Source of the DNA: Natroniella sp046097105
GTDB taxonomy: Bacteria; Bacillota; Halanaerobiia; Halobacteroidales; Halobacteroidaceae
Direction of reading: 5' to 3'
Assembly: GCF_046097105.1 (NCBI RefSeq)
Contig: NZ_CP175562.1
Span: 62,001-126,000, forward strand
DNA length: 64,000 bases
How positions within the stretch are numbered: position 1 is the first letter of the stretch; each line of letters begins with the position of its first letter. Under the pieces are notes generated by a model that saw nothing but the letters and a program-made list of their open reading frames with translations, ran no database searches and was not told the origin of the DNA. The position numbers were made by a program, and so were the translations under genes. Shown here in pieces: positions 1 through 7,622 of this stretch.

Positions 1-1
1 T

Positions 2-133
2 AATCAACATCGAATTACATACTGTCCTGACTGTAAATATCCAGTTATTAAGAGAAATTATAATCAAGTACAGATTGATTTAGTAAAGCAAAGATGTCCA
101 GAATGTGGAACAAAGATTAAAGTCAGTTTATAA
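2..133 (+). CDS. C-terminal end of a radical SAM protein, AmmeMemoRadiSam type (partial)
   Basis: Only the last 43 codons are present; the gene enters from the left edge and stops at 131-133. The fragment has two zinc-type pairs, CPDC at fragment residues 8-11 and CPEC at 32-35, about 20 residues apart, and ends CGTKIKVSL. A tail with two CPxC pairs is what is known at the C-terminus of the radical SAM partner of the AmmeMemoRadiSam system, downstream of the SAM barrel. The catalytic CxxxCxxC would lie outside the window, so the identification rests on the tail alone. The gene converges on the next one with a single base between the two stop codons. Confidence 0.5.
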   Translation, partial: NQHRITYCPDCKYPVIKRNYNQVQIDLVKQRCPECGTKIKVSL

Positions 134-134
134 T

Positions 135-848
135 TTAAAATTGCCAGTTAGAAAATGAAAATAGATAGAGAGTTAAGCTAGCTTGATATGTAGAGCGAAA
201 GATTATTGATGCTAGTAAAGAATTTGTTTTATGGTAAAGGTAAGTTGTAATTAATCCCATTATAAAATGGAGTAATAAACTACTCAGTCTAAAATCTAAA
301 TAACTGACTGTATAATAAATTAGGCTGATAATGAAGCCCAACCTGAGACCATAAAACTTTTTAAATTGATAATAAATAAAACCTCTATAAAATAGTTCTT
401 TACTAAAGGCAGGAAATAAATAGGCAATAAAGAGTAGTAAAAAGTAAAGCAGACTTAAAGCTAACTGATCTAAATCGGTAATTATGATTAAGGGAGTAAT
501 GTGTTCTGCCGTTAAGATTAAGTGAATAATAATTATTCCAATAAAAAATGGGTTGCTTATCTTTAACCCAAGCTTCAGACTGTTAAAAAAATTATCAAAA
601 TTAATCCCTAGCTCTACAAAGGATAACTCATAAATCATTGTAGTCCAGTATAATAAACAAGAGACGAATAGACCTTGTCCAATGATATTAAAGATTAAAA
701 AATATATTTCTTTCATATAAGGTAATTTATCAGGGGAAGTATAACTTTGGAAAAATATGATTAAAAAATTGATCAAATACCAGATCGACTGTGCTTTGAT
801 TAAATCGATTAAAGGTAATTTATTCTTTTTGTTATCTGTTTTGTGCAT
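135..848 (-). CDS. CPBP-family (Rce1-like) membrane protein with lost catalytic residues
   Basis: A 237-residue protein with about six or seven hydrophobic segments. The C-terminal half follows the layout of CPBP/Rce1-type intramembrane proteases. The family motif EExxxR appears as K150-E151-LFY-R155. The His of the second motif (FxxxH) aligns with Ser182, and the His and Asn of the third motif (HxxxN) align with Arg218 and Tyr221. All four residues expected to act on the scissile bond or hold the metal are therefore replaced, while the surrounding hydrophobic pattern (SLL...GLITTYLYHKTNSLLASII) is kept. It is probably a non-catalytic paralogue with a binding or scaffold role, but the substrate is unknown. 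A Shine-Dalgarno-like GGAGG (reverse complement of 854-858) precedes the ATG. Confidence 0.6.
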   Translation of the reverse strand: MHKTDNKKNKLPLIDLIKAQSIWYLINFLIIFFQSYTSPDKLPYMKEIYFLIFNIIGQGLFVSCLLYWTTMIYELSFVELGINFDNFFNSLKLGLKISNPFFIGIIIIHLILTAEHITPLIIITDLDQLALSLLYFLLLFIAYLFPAFSKELFYRGFIYYQFKKFYGLRLGFIISLIYYTVSYLDFRLSSLLLHFIMGLITTYLYHKTNSLLASIIFRSTYQASLTLYLFSFSNWQF

Positions 849-945
849 AATAACCCTCCATATTATAAGTGCTATAATTATTCATTGAACAATTGTAATA
901 ATTTTCCTGGATGTTTTTTAAAATACTTTGTTAAAAAAAAGAATA

Positions 946-974
946 TTGCTTATTGGTTTGATTTTTGTTAGAAT
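946..974 (+). promoter_or_regulatory. sigma-A-type promoter of ilvD
   Basis: TTGCTT at 946-951 and TAGAAT at 969-974 with a 17-base spacer. It lies about 80 bases before the ilvD start. No T-box sequence or terminator hairpin is visible between this promoter and the gene, so ilvD appears not to share the leader control of the ilvB operon. Confidence 0.6.
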
Positions 975-1055
975 ATATTTAAAATTAATAGAAAGTAGAT
1001 AATATTAATCTTAATGATGTTATAAATTATAAAGTAGTTACAGAGGAGGAAGAAT

Positions 1056-2714
1056 ATGAGAAGTGAGAAGGTAACTAAAAAAGTTGATAGTGCACCACAA
1101 AGATCATTATTTAAAGCAATGGGGTTGACAGATGAGGAGTTAGAAAAGCCATTGATTGGAGTCTGTAATTCAGTTAATGAGTTGATTCCAGGGCATGTTC
1201 ATTTAGATAAGATCGCTCAAGGTGTTAAGGATGGAGTTAGAATGGCTGGAGGAATACCATTAGAATTTGGATCAATTGGTGTCTGTGATGGTATAGCAAT
1301 GGGGCATCAAGGTATGCATTATTCGTTAGCTAGTAGAGAATTGATTGCTGATTCTGTAGAGACAATGGTCAAAGCTCATGCTTTAGATGGATTGGTCTTA
1401 ATTCCTAACTGTGATAAGATTGTTCCAGGTATGTTGATGGCAGCAGCTAGATTGAATATTCCTACTGTAGTTGTTAGTGGCGGGCCAATGTTAGCAGGCC
1501 AGCATAAAGGAGAGAATATAGATTTAAAGACCGTTTTTGAAGGAGTAGCAGCGGTTAAAACAGGTCAGATGTCTGAAGAAGAATTATTAGAAATTGAAAA
1601 TAGTGCTTGCCCAAGTTGTGGGTCTTGTGCAGGAATGTTTACTGCTAATTCAATGAATTGTCTAACAGAAGTTTTAGGTTTGGGTTTGCCAGGTAATGGG
1701 ACAATTCCTGCTGTCTATGCAGAGCGAGTAAGACTAGCTAAGCAGGCGGGCCAACAAGTAATGGAACTTTTTGAAAAGGATATTAAACCGTTAGATATTT
1801 TAACTAAAGAAGCTTTTGATAATGCTTTAAAGGTTGATATGGCTTTAGGATGTTCTACTAATACAGCGTTACATCTGCCAGCTATTGCATATGAAGCTGG
1901 GATTGATTTAGATATAGCCTTAATTAATCAATTTAAAGAGGAAGTACCACATTTATGTAGTTTAAGCCCAGCTGGGAAGCATCATATTCAAGATTTGGAT
2001 CGAGCAGGGGGAATTCCAGCTGTAATGAAGATTCTAAGTGATAATGACTTGCTTGAGGAAGATTTAATTACAGCTACCGGACAGACGATTGAAAAGAATT
2101 TGGTAGGGGTAGAAATTTTAGATAGTAATGTTATTAGAGACTTTACAACTGCTTATCATCAAACAGGTGGTTTAGCTGTGTTGACTGGAAATATTGCTCC
2201 TGATGGAGCTGTCGTTAAGCAGGCAGCAGTAGCAGAGGAGATGTTAGTTCATCAAGGGCCAGCTCGAATCTTTAATTCTGAAGAAGAGACAGTACAGGCT
2301 GTTCACAACGGTGAGATCGAAGCTGGAGATGTAGTAGTGATTAAGTACGAAGGGCCAAAAGGTGGGCCAGGAATGCGAGAGATGTTAACTCCAACATCTG
2401 CTGTAGCAGGAGTTGGTTTAGATAAAGAAGTAGCTTTGATTACTGATGGTCGTTTTTCTGGAGCAACACGAGGTGCTTCAATTGGTCATATTTCACCAGA
2501 AGCAATGGAAGGTGGGCCAATTGCTGCTGTTGAAGAAGGGGATATTATTGAGATCGATATTCCTAATGGTAAATTGAATGTTAAATTAAGTACAGGAGAG
2601 ATTGAAGAGCGATTAGCAAACTGGGAAGTACCAGAACCAAAGATCAAGACCGGTTATTTATCTCGGTATGCTAAGTTGGTCAGTTCAGCAAATACAGGAG
2701 CTATTCTTGGGTAA
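1056..2714 (+). CDS. ilvD: dihydroxy-acid dehydratase
   Basis: IlvD dehydrates 2,3-dihydroxyisovalerate and its 3-methylvalerate homologue to the 2-oxo acids, the third common step of valine and isoleucine synthesis, in the cytoplasm. The 552-residue length is normal. Cluster-type cysteines are visible in the N-terminal half: the CD of PNCDK near residue 115 and the SCPSCGSCAGMF stretch near residue 180. The C-terminal half carries the IlvD/Edd signature around TDGRFSGATRG. A strong AGAGGAGGA site 5 bases before the ATG fixes the start. It is a single-gene unit with its own promoter and a terminator shared with the convergent bioY, separate from the main ilv-leu operon 1.6 kb downstream. Confidence 0.97.
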   Translation: MRSEKVTKKVDSAPQRSLFKAMGLTDEELEKPLIGVCNSVNELIPGHVHLDKIAQGVKDGVRMAGGIPLEFGSIGVCDGIAMGHQGMHYSLASRELIADSVETMVKAHALDGLVLIPNCDKIVPGMLMAAARLNIPTVVVSGGPMLAGQHKGENIDLKTVFEGVAAVKTGQMSEEELLEIENSACPSCGSCAGMFTANSMNCLTEVLGLGLPGNGTIPAVYAERVRLAKQAGQQVMELFEKDIKPLDILTKEAFDNALKVDMALGCSTNTALHLPAIAYEAGIDLDIALINQFKEEVPHLCSLSPAGKHHIQDLDRAGGIPAVMKILSDNDLLEEDLITATGQTIEKNLVGVEILDSNVIRDFTTAYHQTGGLAVLTGNIAPDGAVVKQAAVAEEMLVHQGPARIFNSEEETVQAVHNGEIEAGDVVVIKYEGPKGGPGMREMLTPTSAVAGVGLDKEVALITDGRFSGATRGASIGHISPEAMEGGPIAAVEEGDIIEIDIPNGKLNVKLSTGEIEERLANWEVPEPKIKTGYLSRYAKLVSSANTGAILG

Positions 2715-2743
2715 TAGTGATTGATGTTTAGTGGAATAGTTGT

Positions 2744-2786
2744 TAAAAAGGTAGGGGAGTTAATATTAACCCCCTACCTTTTTTAT
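2744..2786. terminator. bidirectional intrinsic terminator between ilvD and bioY
   Basis: An inverted repeat pairs AAAAAGGTAGGGG on the left with CCCCTACCTTTTT on the right around an AT-rich loop. T runs lie on the right for the plus strand and, from the A run, on the left for the minus strand. The right arm overlaps the bioY stop codon at 2783-2785, so both convergent genes end here. Confidence 0.85.
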
Positions 2787-3325
2787 TTTTTAGCTTCTAG
2801 GTAATTATTGATCTTATTACTAAGTGGGGTAGCAACTGCTGCTTTAATTATATCCCCTGGCATAAAGGGAAGGCTACCAGCAATAAAGGTTTCTGCTAAG
2901 CTCATATCTGTAACAAGGCTCATCCAGACGACTCCTAATAGATGAATAATTACAACCCCTCCTAAGATCATAGCTAAAGCAGTCTGGTAGTAACTATCCT
3001 TTTTAACTAATAAATTAACAGTGATTGCTCCTAAGGGATAGGCAACTAAATATCCACCAGTAGGGCCTGCTAAAACTCCAATTCCTGCATTACCTCCTGC
3101 AAAGACTGGTGCTCCACTAAAGCCTATTAATAAAAAAATAAGCATACTTAATCCAGCTTGTTTAGTTGACAATGTAGCTCCAGCTAACATTACAACAAGT
3201 GTTTGTAATGTAATTGGAACAGGACTAAACGGTAAAGGAATAACCAAGTAAGCTACACTAGCTAGTAAAGCAGCAAATAGTGCTGAGTAAGTTAAATCTT
3301 GAATCGTTAATTTACTATTTTTCAT
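2783..3325 (-). CDS. bioY: biotin ECF transporter substrate-binding protein
   Basis: A 180-residue integral membrane protein of the BioY family, the substrate-specific S component that captures biotin for an energy-coupling-factor transporter. About five or six hydrophobic helices are visible. Family hallmarks include the PLPFSPVPITLQTL segment near residues 30-43 and the G-rich GPTGGYLVAYPLGA around residues 88-101. No EcfA/EcfT genes or biotin synthesis genes lie beside it, so it either uses a shared ECF module encoded elsewhere or works alone. The start is supported by GAGGCG upstream of the ATG on the minus strand. The gene is preceded by a BirA-like operator overlapping its promoter. Confidence 0.95.
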   Translation of the reverse strand: MKNSKLTIQDLTYSALFAALLASVAYLVIPLPFSPVPITLQTLVVMLAGATLSTKQAGLSMLIFLLIGFSGAPVFAGGNAGIGVLAGPTGGYLVAYPLGAITVNLLVKKDSYYQTALAMILGGVVIIHLLGVVWMSLVTDMSLAETFIAGSLPFMPGDIIKAAVATPLSNKINNYLEAKK

Positions 3326-3459
3326 TTAAAACGCCTCCTCTAAAATTAAATTAAAATAGATTTATTGCTTGTTAGGCTTAATCTATCTCAATCTTTTGGA
3401 TTAGAAGTTAATCAGTAAATATTAATTTTCTAAACTCTTAATTCGTGATTATGATTAGT

Positions 3460-3512
3460 ATTATAATAAATAATTTGATGATTGTCAATGTTTATATTTT
3501 TGGAGTTAACAA
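3460..3512 (-). promoter_or_regulatory. bioY promoter with overlapping BirA-type operator
   Basis: Reading the minus strand, TTGACA (3488-3483) and TATAAT (3465-3460) are separated by exactly 17 bases, a consensus promoter. Overlapping the -35 box is a dyad, TTGTTAAC (3512-3505), 15 bases, ATTGACAA (3489-3482). This matches the TTGTTAAC-N15-GTTnACAA arrangement of BirA operators in Gram-positive bacteria at all but one position. Biotin-loaded BirA bound here would block RNA polymerase, so bioY is probably repressed by biotin. Confidence 0.75.
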
Positions 3513-3541
3513 TAAATTCTCTAAAAATAAAAAAATAGTTC

Positions 3542-3570
3542 TTGACATTGGTTTCAATATTTCATATACT
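3542..3570 (+). promoter_or_regulatory. upstream promoter of the ilvB leader
   Basis: TTGACA at 3542-3547 and TATACT at 3565-3570 with a 17-base spacer. It would begin transcription near 3577, just before the first Stem I-like domain, and is divergent from the bioY promoter about 60 bases away. Confidence 0.65.
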
Positions 3571-3607
3571 ATTAATTAAATATAAAATTAAATAATCAAG
3601 TTAAAAA

Positions 3608-3716
3608 GTAATGATAGGGACTGAAATAGTTCTGATTAGATTACAGAGAATCGGAGTAGCTGAGAACCGAGATCTAAATCTATTATTTCTCTCACCCTTA
3701 AACTGCATAATCGAAC
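3608..3716 (+). promoter_or_regulatory. solitary T-box Stem I-like domain with a Leu (CUC) specifier
   Basis: The stretch has the parts of a T-box Stem I. AGGG (3616-3619) faces CCCT (3695-3698) at the base. TAGATT pairs with AATCTA higher up. An AGAGA bulge is followed by a TCGG/CCGA-closed loop of AGTAGCTGAGAA. On the 3' side CTC (3691-3693) followed by A and CCCTTAAACTGC sits where a specifier codon is expected. The usual loop-E GAGTA and GAA bases are poorly kept. No T-box antiterminator sequence or terminator follows before the next promoter at 3727. It is either an extra leucine-sensing stem upstream of one shared antiterminator or a decaying duplicate. Confidence 0.55.
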
Positions 3717-3726
3717 TAAAAATCTC

Positions 3727-3755
3727 TTGACAAAGTATAGGATATATTCTATACT
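3727..3755 (+). promoter_or_regulatory. second promoter of the ilvB leader
   Basis: TTGACA at 3727-3732 and TATACT at 3750-3755 with a 17-base spacer. Transcripts from here would start near 3762 and contain only the complete T-box, skipping the upstream Leu-type stem. Confidence 0.65.
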
Positions 3756-3779
3756 TAATAACAAGAATTGAAGATTTCT

Positions 3780-4112
3780 TTAAAAGCGTCGAAAAGGAAG
3801 AGTAGGTAATTTAATTTTATCAAGAGCGAGCTGGGGATGGTGCAAGCCAGTGTTAAAATTAATTATTGAAGATCTCCTTGGAGCTGCAGACTGAAGTTTA
3901 AGTAGGTTATGCCGGTTTCTTAAGTTAATTACTTAAGAAGACAGTATCCGTTACCATATGCTGGAGTATGGAACATACTTTATTTAAGTATGTGAGTACT
4001 TAATGAGGCTATTACTGTGAAGTGATAGCAAAAACTAGGGTGGTACCACGTGAGGAAGACCTCTCGTCCCGATTAATGTCTATTGTACGTTAATCTGGAT
4101 GAGAGGTTTTTT
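3780..4112 (+). promoter_or_regulatory. complete T-box leader of the ilv-leu operon, Ile (AUC) specifier favoured
   Basis: All T-box elements are present in order. In Stem I, AAGG (3795-3798) pairs with CCTT (3876-3879) below the specifier loop, the GAGTA loop-E strand follows at 3800-3804, and a long AT stem lies above. A GGATGGTGCAAGCC distal loop follows, then GAAG-ATC-T in the 3' loop strand, with the candidate specifier ATC at 3872-3874. The antiterminator T-box AGGGTGGTACCACG is at 4037-4050. A terminator pairs ACCTCTCGTCC (from 4059) with GGATGAGAGGT (to 4107) before a T run. The overlapping CTC at 3874-3876 would read leucine, but it would use a base needed for the lower stem, so ATC fits better. 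Uncharged tRNA would bind and open the operon. Confidence 0.88.
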
Positions 4113-4132
4113 ATTTTTTAGTATAATTTAGT

Positions 4133-4175
4133 AGTTGAGTAGTTGAGTAGAGAAGTAGGTTTATAAGTTGAGTAG
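4133..4175 (+). repeat. short direct repeats AGTTGAGT in the ilvB leader
   Basis: AGTTGAGT occurs in tandem at 4133-4140 and 4141-4148 and again, followed by AG, at 4166-4175. The core TGAGTAG is complementary to CTACTCA inside the downstream hairpin loop and arm (4233-4239), so these copies could compete with the second terminator. Confidence 0.6.
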
Positions 4176-4225
4176 CTAGTAGGTATAATTAATAGGTAAT
4201 AGGGATAAGTGTACCTAATTTTAAC

Positions 4226-4254
4226 CTCTAGACTACTCAGGTCTGGAGTTTTTT
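4226..4254 (+). terminator. second intrinsic terminator between the T-box and ilvB
   Basis: CTCTAGAC (4226-4233) pairs fully, with one G-U, to GTCTGGAG (4241-4248) around a 7-base loop, followed by six T. It lies 65 bases before ilvB and after the T-box terminator, so readthrough of both is needed for operon expression. Confidence 0.75.
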
Positions 4255-4318
4255 CCTTTTCAGACATAAATTTCTATTAATAAATAGAAATAATAATTTT
4301 AGAAGAGGTGAATTTAGT

Positions 4319-6055
4319 ATGAAGTTGACAGGTGCAGAAATAGTCGTTAAATCATTAATTGAGGAGGGAGTAGATAAGATATTTGGTTATCCAGGTGGAG
4401 CTGTATTATCAATTTATGATGTATTGTATGATGAGCCACAACTAGAACATATTTTAACTAGGCATGAGCAAGGAGCAGCTCACGCTGCTGATGGATATGC
4501 ACGTAGTACTGGTAAGCCTGGGGTCTGTATTGCAACTTCTGGGCCAGGAGCAACTAACTTGGTTACAGGGTTAGCTACTGCTTATATTGACTCAGTTCCA
4601 ATAATTGCTTTTACAGGTCAGGTTGCAACCAGTATGTTAGGAACTGATGCTTTCCAAGAAGCAGATATAACTGGAATCACTGTTCCAATTACAAAACATA
4701 ATTATTTAGTACAGGATGTAAAAGAGCTTCCAAGAATTATTAAAGAAGCTTTCCATATTGCTACAACAGGAAGACCAGGGCCAATCTTGATTGATATACC
4801 TAATGATGTTCAAGCAGATATGGCTGAATTTGAATATCCTAGTGATATTGATTTGAGAGGTTACAAACCTAATTATTCTGGTCATAGGTTACAGATTAAG
4901 AAAGCAAGTGAGTCAATTAAGCAGGCTGAAAAACCAGTTATTTATGCTGGAGGAGGAGTAATTGCGAGTGGAGGAGCTGAAGAGTTAAGAAAGTTAGCTA
5001 AGAAGGCTCAAATTCCAGTAACTACAACTTTAATGGGCTTAGGAGCTTTCCCAGAAACTGATGAGTTAGCTTTAGGTATGCTAGGAATGCATGGTACTGA
5101 AGAGGCTAATTATGCAATTACTGATACGGATTTATTGATTGCGATTGGAGCTAGATTTGATGATCGAATTACTGGTAAATTAGAAGAGTTTGCTCCAGAA
5201 GCAGAAGTAATTCATATTGATATAGATCCTGCTGAAGTCTCTAAACGAGTGGATGTTGATATTCCAATTGTTGGTGATGTAAAGGCAGTTTTAACCGACT
5301 TGAATCAAATGGTTAAAGAGCAAGAGCGTCAAGAATGGTATAAACAGATTCAAGAATGGAAGGGAGAGTCAATCGTTAATCAACCACCTGTTGCAGATAG
5401 GTTGACAGCAAAGAAGGTAATTACTGAACTTGATTACTTAACAGATAATGATCAAGTAGCGATTACTACTGAAGTAGGTCAAAATCAGATGTGGGCTGCT
5501 CAATATTATAAGTATACTCAACCAAGAAGTTTTGCTTCTTCAGGTGGTCTAGGAACGATGGGTTATGGTTTCCCAGCTGCATTAGGTGCTCAGATGGGGA
5601 ATCCAGATAAAGATATTTTCTGTATTGCTGGTGATGGAAGTTTTCAGATGAATTTGCAAGAGCTTGCTACAGCAGTCAGTTATGAGTTGCCGGTCAATGT
5701 AATCATTTTAAACAATCATTATTTAGGGATGGTTAGACAGTGGCAGCAATTATTTAAAGAACGACGTTACTCTTCTACTTGTTTAAGAAAGAGAAAGAGC
5801 TGTCCTGATAATTGTGCTGCACCAGGAGATGATTGTCCAGAAATGACACCTAATTTTGTTAAGCTAGCAGAGGCTTTTGGAGCAGTTGGAATTAGAGTAA
5901 CAGAAGCTGAAGATGTTAGAGGAGCCTTAAAAAGAGCTATTGCTAGTCCAAAACCAGTAGTGTTAGACTTTATAATTGAAGAAGAAGAGAATGTCTTCCC
6001 AATGGTACCTGCTGGAGGGGCAATCAATAATATGATCTTAGGGGAGGGTAACTAA
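4319..6055 (+). CDS. ilvB: acetolactate synthase large (catalytic) subunit
   Basis: This ThDP enzyme condenses two pyruvates to acetolactate, or pyruvate with 2-oxobutyrate, at the head of Val/Leu/Ile synthesis. The catalytic glutamate is E50 in RHEQGAAHAADGYAR, and the ThDP/Mg motif GDGSFQMN lies near residue 440. At 578 residues it is near normal length but has an insertion at residues 488-509 after RRYSS, with Cys488, Cys495, Cys499 and Cys506 (C-x6-C-x3-C-x6-C). This lies just downstream of the region that closes over the active site, where most homologues have a short link. The site GAAGAGGTG sets the start. The stop overlaps the ilvN ATG by one base, giving coupled translation of the two subunits. 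Confidence 0.97.
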   Translation: MKLTGAEIVVKSLIEEGVDKIFGYPGGAVLSIYDVLYDEPQLEHILTRHEQGAAHAADGYARSTGKPGVCIATSGPGATNLVTGLATAYIDSVPIIAFTGQVATSMLGTDAFQEADITGITVPITKHNYLVQDVKELPRIIKEAFHIATTGRPGPILIDIPNDVQADMAEFEYPSDIDLRGYKPNYSGHRLQIKKASESIKQAEKPVIYAGGGVIASGGAEELRKLAKKAQIPVTTTLMGLGAFPETDELALGMLGMHGTEEANYAITDTDLLIAIGARFDDRITGKLEEFAPEAEVIHIDIDPAEVSKRVDVDIPIVGDVKAVLTDLNQMVKEQERQEWYKQIQEWKGESIVNQPPVADRLTAKKVITELDYLTDNDQVAITTEVGQNQMWAAQYYKYTQPRSFASSGGLGTMGYGFPAALGAQMGNPDKDIFCIAGDGSFQMNLQELATAVSYELPVNVIILNNHYLGMVRQWQQLFKERRYSSTCLRKRKSCPDNCAAPGDDCPEMTPNFVKLAEAFGAVGIRVTEAEDVRGALKRAIASPKPVVLDFIIEEEENVFPMVPAGGAINNMILGEGN

Positions 6056-6534
6056 TGAAACATACAGTTTCAGTTTTAGTAGCTAATAAATCAGGTGTAT
6101 TGGCTAGAACCGTTAGTCTTTTTAGTAGACGTGGCTACAATATAGATAGTTTATCTGTAGGTACTACTGAAGACCAAGAAGTTTCGCGAGTTACGATTGT
6201 AGTTGAAGGTGATGAACAGGTCTTAGAACAGGTTACTAAACAATTAAATAAACTGATAGATGTCTATAAGGTAAGTAATATTACGAATGATTCATCAATA
6301 GATAGGAGCTTAGCTTTAATTAAAGTTCAAGCTAACATAGAGACTAGGTCTGAAATCATGCAGATTGTAGATGTCTTTAGAGGGAAGGTTGTAGATGTAG
6401 CTGCTAAATCTTTGGTAATTGAAATGACTGGAAGTGAAGAAAAGATTGAAGCCATTGAAGAATTATTGAGGCCATTTGGAATTATCGAGTTGGTTAAGAC
6501 TGGTAAGATAGCAATGGTTAGAGGAGAAAAATAA
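6055..6534 (+). CDS. ilvN: acetolactate synthase small (regulatory) subunit
   Basis: The 159-residue regulatory partner of IlvB. The N-terminal ACT domain (about residues 2-75) begins TVSVLVANKSGVLARTVSLF and has the RRGYNIDSLSVG segment that binds valine in characterised homologues. A second ferredoxin-like C-terminal domain covers about residues 80-157. Valine feedback inhibition is expected from the family but cannot be judged from sequence alone. The ATG overlaps the ilvB stop in TAATG, as is usual for this pair. Confidence 0.96.
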   Translation: MKHTVSVLVANKSGVLARTVSLFSRRGYNIDSLSVGTTEDQEVSRVTIVVEGDEQVLEQVTKQLNKLIDVYKVSNITNDSSIDRSLALIKVQANIETRSEIMQIVDVFRGKVVDVAAKSLVIEMTGSEEKIEAIEELLRPFGIIELVKTGKIAMVRGEK

Positions 6535-6611
6535 GGGTAATTAATATTTAATATTGGATAGTTAATAATTTAAAATAAAGAATCAAAAATTAAAAGAGGA
6601 GTTGAGTAGAA

Positions 6612-7604
6612 ATGATAAAAATGTATTATGATCAAGATGCAGATTTAAGTTATTTAGAAGGAAAGAAGGTTGCAGTAATTGGGTATGGAAGTCAAGGGCA
6701 TGCTCAAGCTCAAAACATGCGGGATGCTGGTTTGGATGTTGTTGTAGCTGAATTAGAGGGGACATCTAATTATGAGCAAGCAAAAGCAGATGGATTTGAA
6801 CCTGTAACTGCTAAAGAAGCTGCTCAAAAGGCAGATATAATTCAGATTTTATTACCTGATGAAGTTCAAAAGAAGGTTTATTCTAATGCTATTGAGCCTA
6901 ATTTAGAAGCAGGAAATGCTCTTGTATTCTCACATGGATTTAATATTCACTTTGAACAGATTACTCCACCGGAAGATGTTGATGTTTATATGGTTGCTCC
7001 TAAAGGGCCAGGACATCTAGTAAGAAGGGTTTATAAAGAAGGTGCTGGAGTACCAGCTTTGATTGCACTCTATCAAGATGCAACAGGAAATGCTAAGGAT
7101 TTGGCTTTGGCTCATGCTAAGGGTGTAGGTGGAACAAGAGCTGGAGTAATTGAGACTACATTTAAAGAAGAGACTGAAACTGACTTGTTTGGAGAGCAAG
7201 CTGTTCTATGTGGTGGTGCTACCGAGTTAGTTAGAGCTGGTTTTGAGACATTAGTAGAAGCAGGTTATCAACCTGAGATAGCTTATTTTGAATGTTTACA
7301 TGAGTTGAAATTAATTGTTGATTTGATGTATGAAGGTGGAATTGCTACTATGAGAGACTCCATTTCTGATACTGCAGAGTATGGAGATTTGATTGCTGGT
7401 AGAAAGGTTATTAATGATAAATCAAGAGCAGCAATGAAGGAGTTATTATCTAATATACAAGAAGGTAAGTTTGCTAAGGATTGGTTATTGGAGAATCAAG
7501 TTGGGCGACCAGCTTATTCAAAGCAAAAAGAGATTGATGCTAATCATCAGATTGAGCAGGTTGGTAAGAAGCTAAGAGATATGATGCAGTGGATTGAGGA
7601 TTAA
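6612..7604 (+). CDS. ilvC: ketol-acid reductoisomerase, class I, with altered cofactor loop
   Basis: IlvC isomerises and reduces acetolactate to 2,3-dihydroxyisovalerate using Mg2+ and NAD(P)H. The 330-residue length marks the short class I form. The Rossmann motif GYGSQG is at residues 24-29. The specificity loop after the second beta strand normally reads like GLRxGSxSW and binds the NADPH phosphate through Arg and Ser; here residues 46-54 are AELEGTSNY. The Arg is Leu48, the Ser positions are Thr51 and Asn53, and an acidic residue, Glu47, has appeared. This suggests NADH or mixed preference. Metal-binding acidic residues are visible in the C-terminal knot, for example the DLFGEQ and FECLHELKLIVDLMYEGG stretches. 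Confidence 0.96.
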   Translation: MIKMYYDQDADLSYLEGKKVAVIGYGSQGHAQAQNMRDAGLDVVVAELEGTSNYEQAKADGFEPVTAKEAAQKADIIQILLPDEVQKKVYSNAIEPNLEAGNALVFSHGFNIHFEQITPPEDVDVYMVAPKGPGHLVRRVYKEGAGVPALIALYQDATGNAKDLALAHAKGVGGTRAGVIETTFKEETETDLFGEQAVLCGGATELVRAGFETLVEAGYQPEIAYFECLHELKLIVDLMYEGGIATMRDSISDTAEYGDLIAGRKVINDKSRAAMKELLSNIQEGKFAKDWLLENQVGRPAYSKQKEIDANHQIEQVGKKLRDMMQWIED

Positions 7605-7622
7605 GAAGGGAAGGTGAAGTAA

